64,000 nt of DNA, from assembly GCA_029964075.1 (NCBI GenBank), contig CM057135.1, forward strand, positions 2,093,001 through 2,157,000, given 5' to 3'. This DNA comes from Patiria pectinifera. Lineage: Eukaryota > Echinodermata > Asteroidea > Valvatida > Asterinidae. Positions 55,697-64,000 of this stretch are shown here, one piece after another. Positions within the stretch are counted from its first letter, which is position 1; every line of letters begins with the position of its first letter. The notes beneath the pieces are model-generated. The model was not told the DNA's origin. It worked only from the letters and a program-made list of their open reading frames with translations, and did no database searches. Made by a program: the position numbers and the translations under genes.

Positions 55697-56507
55697 ATAT
55701 TGCTAATTTTCTGGCTCACGAACATTCAGAAGGAAAGTCTTACTCAACCTTAACTTTGTACAGGTCAGCATTATCAATGACTGCCTTTAGCTGGAGGTCA
55801 TCCTGTTGGGCAACACCCTTTCATTGTTCGCCTAGTAAAAGGGATTTTTAATTCCACACCACCAAAACCAAAATATTAAAAAATGTGGAAAGTGTCTACT
55901 CTATTAGATCACATTTCAAGTTTACCTGATAATAAAGATCTTTCGCAACTCAACCTTAGCAAAAAAATGGTTAGCTTATTGGCTGATGTAACGGCACAGC
56001 GAACTCAGACGCTTGCTGCCCTACACATACGATATTTTGACTTCTCAGATAATTATTGTTGTTACATAACAGTTATGAAATTACTTAAAACTATATAATT
56101 GTCCGAAGATAGGTATCTCTAATAATAAATTAGCTATGCGAGACTTTGAGGGAAACCATAAGTTATGCGTTTTTTCAACCTTGAAAGATTACCTTGGCAG
56201 AACAGAAAAGATAAGAAATTCTGTCACTGAACTATTTATTTCCACTAGAAAACCACATAAAGGTGTGACAACTGGTACATTGGCAAGATGGATGAAAAGT
56301 ATACTCCGTGCAGCAGGGATAGACACAAATGTCTATACTGCTCATAGTTTCAGAAGTGCATCAACTTCAACTGCTTTAGCTCAGGGTGTATCACTTCAAG
56401 ATATACTTCATACTGCAGACTGGACTAATGCCAGTACCTTTGCAAGGTTCTACAACAAACAAACAGAAGATTCGACCTTTGCAGCTTCAGTTCTTAGTGC
56501 AAACTAA
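55381..56507 (+). pseudogene. DIRS tyrosine recombinase (broken)
   Basis: The gene begins about 55381 in the frame 55246-55851 with an SAM-like core-binding domain (WRQGTEKQYESAWKCWVSWC). It breaks near 55780-55860, continues at 55883-56098 (RTQTLAALHI) and finishes at 56136-56507 with the catalytic C-terminus (YTAHSFRSASTSTAL holding HxxR, and a Tyr in FARFYNKQ). Tyrosine recombinases insert the circular DIRS DNA. At least two frame changes are present. Confidence 0.8.
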
Positions 56508-57236
56508 ACGAAAGAGTTGCACGAGTATTGGGACAGTTATTTTGTAATCTGTCTGCTTGTATTTTGTCTAAGTATCAAAATTATAATATAATACTAAGTT
56601 ACATTATCAGAGATAATGGCTCTTTTGACAGTTCTTTGCAATCTGTCTGCTTGTGTTTTGTCTAAGTATCAAAGATAAATATCAATTAAGTTACATTATC
56701 AGAGATAATGGTTCTTTTATGTGAACAGTAATACTGACAAATAAAGAATCGTTTGGATTCATGACATTATGTTCTGGTCTTGAACTCACCTTTTTTTGGT
56801 TGAGCTTTGAACATGCATACCCTCTGAAGACTTGTACGAAGTGTTATGTAATAGAATTCAAAAATTATGTGAATATGAAATATGAAATATAATTTGAATT
56901 CTATGAATAATAATGAAGTACAAGTCGAAGAGGGTTCCCACCCAACATAGTGCGCTAGTTTACTCAGAATTTATGTTGTTTACACCCACCCTATAAAAAA
57001 AAGGGGTTCGTTCTTTTTAATCTGGACTTTGAAAAGATGCTGGCTCCTTTCAGCCGGGGGTTTATATACCCATGCTACACTACCTCATTTGAATTACTAT
57101 AGATTCTTTGAATGTATTGTGTGATCCGCATGCCTGGCACCTGAAAGGAATGCATACCCTCTTCGACTTGTACTTCATTATTATTCATAGAATTCAAATT
57201 ATATTTCATATTTCATATTCACATAATTTTTGAATT

Positions 57237-58515
57237 TTGTTGCATAAGCTCAATTTGTTTATTGAATAAGATGAACTCCTTTGAACTGGTTTTGTAGTTC
57301 TAACAGGAATCAATATACTAAAACAGACTCTTGCTCTTCTACTTTGAATACTATCACATGTGGACTACCACAAGGATATTTCTGGAGCCTTTGTTATTTT
57401 CGTTGTACATAAATGATATTTGCAATGCTTCGACGGTCCTCTTTTTTCCTCTTTGCCGACGACACCTATATACTCAAGTAATAACAAAAATGTAGATACT
57501 CTTGTAGATGTTCTCAATGTCGAATAAAACAAAGTATCGGTTCGGCTCCAGGCTAACAGATTGTCACTTTACTTAAAAAAATGAACATTTATGGTTTTTC
57601 GAAGTGGTAAAAAGAAGTTGAATATATCTAATTGTCAAGTTAAAATTAATAACGATCCTATACTGTGAGTGTCAAACACCAAATTTCTTGTAGTTAATAT
57701 TGATGAATGTTTTTAATGAAATTTCCACATCAAAGAATAAGAAAACAAAATTTCCAAAATTATTGGTATCATGAGCGGACTGGAGTACATTCTTCCGTCG
57801 AGCATTTCGCGTACTCTATACTGTTCATTATTTCTCTCTTACCTCTCTTATTGTAACATTATTCGGGCCAACACTTATAAGGCAAATCTTGATAAATTGA
57901 TTAAAACTACAGAAAAGGGCAATTCGAATGTGAGTATGTAAGGTGCACTTTAATGAACACACTACTCCTTTATTTATGAAACACCAGCTTTTGTCTCTAA
58001 TGAATATTAATGTCTTTCAACAAGATGTTTTTATGTATAAATTTGTAAACAACCAACTTCCTGAATCGTTACACAACCTCTTTCAATTTAATAGATCCAT
58101 TCATGATTATAATACTAGGTCCTCATCCAAATTACATATACCTCAAGTCAGAACAACTCTTTCTCAACATACCATTTCTTTCTCTGGACCAAAAAGCTGG
58201 AAACTGTCTTTCACCGTCTTTAACTAATTGCCGTTTAAGTAATACATTCAAATATAAACTAAAAACATTCCTACTTAATTCTCAGAATACCTGGTTTATT
58301 ATTAAGTTGGCTTATTAGCCGCCATTGATATGTTATTTATTATCGTGTCTATTTTGTTTAACTGTTATATATTTAACAATTGTTATTGTTTCAAATTTTA
58401 TAATTAGTGTTGTTTGTCTTGTTTTGTCTTGTATTGTTTTGCATATCCACCACAGGCTTCGGCTTTTTAGGATGCTGCCTCCACAGAGTGGAAATAAATG
58501 TTTGAAAAATATGAA
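57237..58515 (+). pseudogene. CR1/L2-like LINE, 3' part (end of RT, tail)
   Basis: RT resumes right after the DIRS with FADDT (about 57453-57470), RLSLYLKK and GLEYILPSSISRTLY (57780-57825). A C-terminal tail follows (57943-58227, FKFNRS-type segment NLFQFNRSIHDYNTRSS). A 3' UTR with TTCGGCTTTTTAGGATGCTG and AATAAA (58492-58497) ends near 58515. Many stops show decay. Confidence 0.72.
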
Positions 58516-58516
58516 T

Positions 58517-58775
58517 TGAAGGCTACAACTGCACCCACGCCTCACCTGCTATCAGGAAAGAACCTATCACTCCTGACATCTTGAAGAAAATAGAAGTTCG
58601 TCATGGACACTCAACCGCAACATTAGCAGACCTGCGCATTTTGTTTATTTGTTTCAGTAGTCATGCCGGTTTTCTTAGATTTGATGAAGTTAGCTCCCTT
58701 AGACGTAAAGACTGTACTTTTAACAACGATAGTCAAAGTCCGAAACAGACCAATTTCGACAAGGCAATAATGTAA
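58517..58775 (+). pseudogene. Tyrosine recombinase fragment (Crypton/DIRS type)
   Basis: The translation EPITPDILKKIEVRHGHSTA, then LADLRILFICFSSHAGFLRF with DEV, is the N-terminal edge of a tyrosine recombinase catalytic domain. The first catalytic Arg would be in GFLRFDE. It is unlike the recombinase of the nearby DIRS element. After 58735 the frame is lost. Only about 85 codons remain. Confidence 0.6.
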
Positions 58776-59245
58776 CAATCGCCAACACATTTAATCCCTT
58801 TTGTCCTGTAACCATTGTTGTGAGCGAATATTAATATTAATAAGTTGTGAGCGAATATTAATTCGCAGTGATTGTATAAAATTGGAGATGAAAGTATGAG
58901 ACTTGAGTACGTACAGAATAAATGAGCGAGTTTCACCGCTTAGCCAATCCAAATTGTTCACCAAAAACATGTCTGCCATTTTCTCTTTCTTATATTGGTA
59001 TTATTTTACATGAGGTGGACAGAGAAAACAAATTCATTTTCTGACTACAGAACGAGGAAGGAAAAGAATATTCTTATCTGATGAATTAAATTGATTGGAA
59101 GCCAGATCCACCTGTCTGTGTGAGTAGCTTCTATGTGAGTAATTATCACACGGTAAAATCATGTATAGTTTGTGTCATGAAGAGACGATTTCGCTATGTT
59201 CGAAATGGTGCCGGTGTAGCGTAAATGTGGACTCATTGGTAGTAT

Positions 59246-59584
59246 GGGGTCCGCTCATAAGTCCGACGCCTCATAGGTCCGACGCCTCATAAGTCCGACA
59301 AAATCGCATCCCCTAACCAAATAAAGGCCCATAAGTCCGACGCCTCATAGGTCCGACGCCTCATAGATCCGACGCCTCATAGCTCCGACGCCTCGTAAGT
59401 CCGACAAATTAAACGCCTCGTTTTTCCGTTGTCGGACTTATGAGGCGTCGGACTTATGAGGCGTCGGACCTATGAGGCGGAATAAATAAATTTTATGCCT
59501 CATAAGTCCGACGCCTCAGAAGTCCGAAATTTAGGACTTATGAGGCGTCGGACCTATGAAGCGTCGGAGTTATGATACGGCCCC
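59246..59584. mobile_element. 339-bp fold-back MITE with 16-bp units and perfect 8-bp TSD
   Basis: GGTAGTAT at 59238-59245 is repeated exactly at 59585-59592. Between them the ends GGGGTCCGCTCATAA and, in reverse complement, GGGGCCGTATCATAA enclose arrays of the 16-bp unit ATAAGTCCGACGCCTC. The unit reads forward in the left half and mostly complemented (GAGGCGTCGGACTTAT) in the right half. There is no coding capacity. The 8-bp duplication suggests hAT-type transposition. Confidence 0.93.
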
Positions 59585-59592
59585 GGTAGTAT

Positions 59593-60143
59593 TACACATA
59601 CGTAATTCCGAGTATATGCTATTTTTTGGATCACATACATGTATGGGAGAGTGACCTGTCATGTAGTATCCAGTAGTATCCAGACGCCACTTGGTTCTAA
59701 AACTAAAAAAATAATAAGAAGTCACGAAAATTACTATTTATTTTATTATTTTATTAACTCCTATTCCTAACACAAAATTGAAAATGTTTCTCAATCCCAG
59801 ATCCATGTCTTTTCATTTTTGCAATGACTGACCTTTATATTGAGATGATACATGAAGAAAAAGTGGCGTCAGGTACTAATTTTATTTATTTCCATGCATA
59901 ATAAGCAGATAAGGAGACAGCGTACACAGTGATGAACATGCAAAAACTGAATTGTGTTTACGCATACACGTGCCAAACACGCATGACATGCCAATTTTGC
60001 TACGATCAAAACTGATAATATTTCTCTAAATTGTCATTGCCCGCTACTTACACCAATAACATCCTCTGATAAATATCTTAATTCACCGATGTAACAGTAG
60101 TTTTGACCTTCAAAAAGTCAAAATCCGTCGGAACATCCGTTGT
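59593..60143. other. Intergenic, no gene
   Basis: AT-rich sequence without recognised gene or repeat end. Confidence 0.6.
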
Positions 60144-60648
60144 TTCTGAAGACGTTTTTTTTGTCACCGCACGTTGTTTCTGGATTTTTCCACGACCGCG
60201 AAGAGTGACGTACCATTGAGCCCATTTTCAATTTATCCAGGAAAACAGCCAATCATGAGCCCACAAATGGTATGACATCATAGAATATTGACCAAATAAG
60301 GATTTGAAATACTTTGCATATTTAAATTACCAGTCAGCCAATCACAATTCCGCAAAAGGTCAAAGGTTAAAATTTGCATCTTGCCATAAAGCCTTGCACC
60401 ATGCAAACGCAGTAAACAGTCGCGACGCGCAATGAGGGCGCTGTTTTAAACGCTCGAAACAGCCCTGTCTCTCAGACTCGTCCGAGTCTGAGGTAAAAGT
60501 GAAAGAGCCTGCAAGCTCATCCAAAACTAGTGCTGTCTCCCGCACAACATCTTTGGGGGACGCACGAACTAGCCGGTCCGAGCCCCAGGGTCGGGATACA
60601 GACAAGCAAGTGGGGGACAGTCGTTCTCTCCCCGCTTCCACTCTTGAC
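60144..60648 (+). repeat. Left arm of a large inverted repeat (about 505 bp)
   Basis: It matches the reverse complement of 63482-64000 with about 10 percent differences. Both arms contain the same short coding-like stretch (EPASSSKTSAVSR... and TDKQVGDSRSLP) oriented toward the centre. They are therefore two convergent copies of the 5' region of one element, or the inverted repeats of a transposon. The right arm runs out of the window. Confidence 0.85.
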
Positions 60649-60655
60649 AAGCAAA

Positions 60656-61555
60656 AAAACATGCTGGGAGTTCATCTTCAGCAGTATATCATTTTTGACC
60701 TTAATGAGAGCCGTCTCGGTACTGTGATACTTCCGATAGGACGATTGGAAAACCGGAAACAGGGAGTGTCTGGACATGTGACAGTAAATTTGGTCACACA
60801 CTGCTCTCTCGGTCAATTTAGATATGAATTGTAGATTACTAATCCGTCGATAATTTCTAAAATCAGGTCGGGGTTGTCTTTTTTAACAAAGGACAAACCA
60901 AAGCTTCTTTCCAATCCTCGGGAAAAACGCCAGATTCTAGAGATGAATTGATAATCCTGGTAAGTACCGGATGCAAGACCTCAAGGCAATCACTCAACAG
61001 CTTGGTAGGCATTGGATCCTGGACATATGATTTCTTGGCAGATTTCACTACAAGTTGTTTAACTTGTGACTCAGTTAATGGTAGAAATTAGTCGAACAGG
61101 ATGCTACTGGACAACGTTTCCGGTGCTACATCTGTTGAGGCTGATGCTACATCGTCAAGTCTGACATGAATATTAGATATTTTAGTGACAAAGAAGCTAC
61201 CCATGTCATTTGCAACGGAAGGTTTATTGGTGAATGATGGAAAGGGAACATCATTTGATTGCCTTAGCAGCTTTATTGATGCTCTGAATAATTTCCCCTG
61301 ATTGGAGCTGTTACTATCAATAAAATCTTTGTAAAAATTGCAACGAGCTTCTTTCATAAGAAAAGTGACCTTATTTCTTTCAATCTTATATTCCAAAAGA
61401 TCACATGCCTTGTCAGTTCGCCGCCACTTCCTTCCTGCCTTTCTCCTTAGCCTCACTGCTGACTTAATTTCTCGATCAAACCAAGGCAGACGGGGCCTAA
61501 TGGTGACCAACTTGGACTTCAACGGGGGTTGTGTGTTAAAGGGAATGTACATCAT
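60656..61555 (-). pseudogene. LINE (Jockey/CR1 superfamily) fragment: linker and first half of RT
   Basis: On the minus strand 61555-61088 encodes the pre-RT linker (LPWFDREIKSAVRLRRKAGR). The segment 61048-60863 encodes early RT (DPMPTKLLSDCLEVLHPVLT; SGVFPEDWKEALVCPLLKK). The segment 60816-60665 encodes FQSSYRKYHSTETALIKVKN. The sequence stops at the inner border of the inverted repeat arm, so both 5' and 3' parts are missing. Confidence 0.75.
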
Positions 61556-62153
61556 TGGCTTTTGCTGTAATTTTCAGAAATGAACTATTTGAGGGGTTAG
61601 TATAATAGATCAAATATTGTTACACTGACATGTTTGAAGTTTTGTGTTCGAAAATGCTAAAAAAATAAATTTAAAAAAACTGTTCAAGTAGTCTGGTTCC
61701 CTGTCTCCACTAAATATAAAATAGATACATTTACAGATGCCGGAACATTGTAAGGTAAGGGTATCAGTCTAGCTGGCCTGCACCCTTTCATGAACATGTA
61801 ACCAATAGTACACAAAATTTGGACTGAATTAATGGTAAATTTTGAGCAGTAGTTGAAAAATAGTTAGGTTTTTTTCAACGGTGGTTGGCCGACCACCGCA
61901 GGAAATGTTTACAAAAATACCACTTTCTTGAAAATGACTTCACTCCAGGTGCCATTATTTTACAGGATGCTTTAGATTGTCATTTACCAACATACTATTA
62001 AGGTATTTCGTAAAAACGTGGTTGTTTTATTTTTCGATGTTTGCAAATGTTGTATATTTCCTTTAAAGGTGCCATCTAGTGTACTTTTGTAACACTTGAC
62101 AAGCTCTTCGAGATCATGAGGAGTATCCATACACAGCTTGGAAGATTCGGCTT
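61556..62153. other. Gap between two LINE fragments, no gene
   Basis: AT-rich sequence with no reading frame of note. Confidence 0.6.
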
Positions 62154-63392
62154 TCAAAGAATCAGCGTCAATAGATTGGACATCCCTATGAACAATCTTT
62201 TTGACGGGGAAGGTGGTTTCTTTTGTTTCAAGTTAAAAAGAACTGATAAGTGATCAGAAAAAAGATGGTGTGCAGTCCGAGGACTGTCCAGAATTATCTG
62301 AGCCCGAGCGGTCTTCCGAGCCCGGGAGGTCTCCAGCTGATAAAAATACCTGGACGGCTTCGCCCCTTCCTTGAGGTCACGAACCCGCGAACGGATCTGA
62401 GCCCCCTCTGCTTCGAAGTCGTCCAGTTTAGCGAGCTCGTTCTTATTTTTTTTCGTGCCGGGCAAGAACCTCAGGGTTTCATTGCCCGGCATTAAGATCG
62501 GAAACGACAGAGTGCAGGGCAGCCACAAGTGACTCCCTGCGCCGTCATCTATTTCTTGCGGACCGGCAAGAAACGAAAATAATAAATTGCTTAATGTGGG
62601 ACTCCACGTCCTCCCACCAGAGGAGCACGTTACCGTACCCCTCCTTGAGAGTCCGCCAGCCCGCATAAGCCTTACTGACATCCGTTTGAAAGCCAGCGCC
62701 AGGCCAGAACGAAAACATTACATTTCCAAAAAGCCCCAACCGCCGCCGGCAATCTCCGGGAAATTAAATTTCAAATCAAAACATTCATGGTCACTGAAAT
62801 AGCATGGCGAATGCCCGCAAGACACAACACCCCCGAACTGGATGTATAAATACGGTCCAGTTGGCTAGTGATCGTATTTGCCGCATTTCGCCTTGTAAAG
62901 GAATGCGTGGACGGGTAGAAAGACAGTGCTTGCTCCGCGGCACCGATCCCACAAGATGTTGAATCTCAACCACGGCGGTCAAGCTCTCAATTCGGGACAC
63001 AATTGAGGTCTCCTGCTAAAATAACAGGACGACTACCCGTCAAGAAAGAAGACAACTCTGTGAAGAAGAGACGGCGCGACCTGGGGTCAGTCGGGGCATA
63101 AACTGTGCACAATCGCACACCATTTCCTTTCCCAGGACCGCGCAAAATTCCAGAAACGATCCTTCCATCAGAATCGATGGAAAGATCAGAAAAATTCAAA
63201 AGGACTTTTGGCAGGCAGAAGGATGATGGTCCCACAGGAAGAAGATGTGCCAAAACTGGCAAAAATCTTCCCCCTCCACTCCGCCTGCCAAGAAACTAAA
63301 TCATCATTGCCGGAAATATGACACTCCTGAAGACAGGAAACATACTTCCGACAAAGACTAAAAACGCATCTCCTCTTCACAGGGTAAAGCAT
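62154..63392 (-). pseudogene. L1/Tx1-like LINE fragment: endonuclease and linker to RT
   Basis: Minus-strand frames give an apurinic endonuclease: 63392-63186, CLQECHISGNDDLVSWQAEW; 63262-62987, VYAPTDPRSRR and VILAGDLNCVPN with its catalytic Asp. Then, at 62681-62154, comes the conserved pre-RT segment of L1-type LINEs (RSRVRDLKEGAKPSRYFYQL). The RT domain itself is missing. Upstream it leads into the right inverted-repeat arm, so that arm may be this LINE's 5' region. Several frameshifts occur. Confidence 0.78.
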
Positions 63393-63481
63393 TCAATTGA
63401 CATTCAATGAAAGCAATCTGACCATGGTGTGTTGAAGTGAACATATTACTCTGGTGAATCACCTTCCGGATTACCACGAGA

Positions 63482-64000
63482 GTCAAGAGTGGCAGCGGGG
63501 AGAGAACGACTGTCCCCCATTTGCTTGTCTGTATCTGGGCCCTGGGGCTCGGACTGGCTAGTTTGTGCGTCCCCCAAAGATGTGCGGGAGACAGCACTAG
63601 TTTTAGATGCGCTTGCAGGCTCATTCACTTTCACCTCAGAGTCTGAGAGACACGGCTGTTTCGAGCGTTTAAAACAGCGCCCTCAGTTGTTCTTATTTGG
63701 CCAGGCGAAAACATGGCCGTTGCACGTCGCGACTGTTTGCTGCGTCCCATGGTACAAGGCTTTATGGCAAGATGCAAATTTTGACCTTTTTCGGAATTGT
63801 GATTGGCTGACTGGTAATTTAAATATGCAAAGTATTTTAAATCCTTATTTGGTCAATATTGTATGATGTCATATCATTTGTGGGCTTATGATTGGCTGTT
63901 TTCCTGGATAAATTGAAAATGGGTCGATGGTACGTCACTCTTCGCGGTCGTGGAAAAAATCCAGAAACAACATTGCGGTGACGAAAAAACGTCTCCAGAA
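63482..64000 (-). repeat. Right arm of the large inverted repeat (continues beyond window)
   Basis: This is the reverse complement of 60144-60648, still matching at the last base of the window. The inward frame 63634-63446 (KVNEPASASKTSAVSR) corresponds to 60499-60650 on the other arm. Confidence 0.85.

Larger units (their letters stand above)
52264..57236 (+). mobile_element. DIRS-type tyrosine-recombinase retrotransposon
   Basis: The element has gag-like, RT/RNase H and tyrosine recombinase genes in one orientation. The end sequences are inverted copies of each other (52290-52430 against 57030-57165). An internal complementary region at about 56815-56935 joins the complements of both extreme ends, which is the hallmark of DIRS replication through a circle. 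No target duplication is expected, and the LINE frame continues directly across the borders. A TATATAAA box lies at 52391-52398, before the first gene. Confidence 0.9.

Overview
The window looks like repeat-rich, mostly non-coding DNA from an invertebrate animal genome, probably a marine one. I infer this from AT-rich intergenic DNA with many ACATGTA words, splice-like exon borders, and a mix of element types common in such genomes: Ty3/gypsy, DIRS, Penelope-like, CR1/L2-like and Tx1/L1-like LINEs, Tc1/mariner and Polinton/Maverick. I cannot name the species. Almost every gene belongs to a mobile element. One isolated exon coding for an OB-fold-like segment (about 7.1-7.3 kb) is the only candidate host exon.

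Layout. 0-4.3 kb: the 3' part of a Ty3/gypsy element (integrase), followed, where an env gene could sit, by an unusual extra reading frame with a zinc finger and a metal-ligand-complete TatD nuclease, then a candidate 3' LTR. 6.1-6.75 kb: a fold-back element made of 21-bp near-palindromic units. 8.9-9.6 kb: a LINE ORF1 remnant. 11.9-38.5 kb: a Polinton/Maverick (about 14.8 kb of its own DNA) with long terminal inverted repeats. It carries a TFIIB-like gene, several virion-type genes, packaging ATPase, major capsid gene, integrase and protein-primed DNA polymerase B. The polymerase gene is cut in two by an 11.8-kb insertion with 3-bp TAA target duplications and CAC-starting ends (CACTA/CMC-like). 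That insertion holds an 8-bp-TSD MITE and a tandem array with a period of about 1.1 kb.

39.5-42.3 kb: a Tc1/mariner-type element with an intron-containing, broken transposase. 42.4-46.6 kb: degenerate short-word arrays, a 16-bp-unit fold-back array and a 5'-truncated LINE. 46.8-50.7 kb: an element with inverted repeats of about 280 bp and remnants of a cysteine-rich protein with a GCDT motif, invaded by a Penelope-like element. 50.7-58.5 kb: a CR1/L2-like LINE split by a complete-looking DIRS element with its inverted termini and internal complementary region. 58.5-58.8 kb: a tyrosine recombinase fragment. 59.2-59.6 kb: a 339-bp fold-back MITE with a perfect 8-bp TSD. 60.1-64.0 kb: two inverted copies of a 500-bp sequence enclosing pieces of two LINE types.

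How it fits together. The Polinton genes form a virus-like kit: replication by pPolB, integration by a retroviral-type integrase, packaging ATPase, capsid and accessory virion proteins, and a possible transcription factor. They are expressed from compact AT-rich promoters, including two divergent spacers of exactly 41 bp. The copy is broken in polB, int, mcp and three other genes, while six genes remain open. Many frameshifts, in unrelated elements, fall in homopolymer runs, so sequencing error must be separated from true decay.
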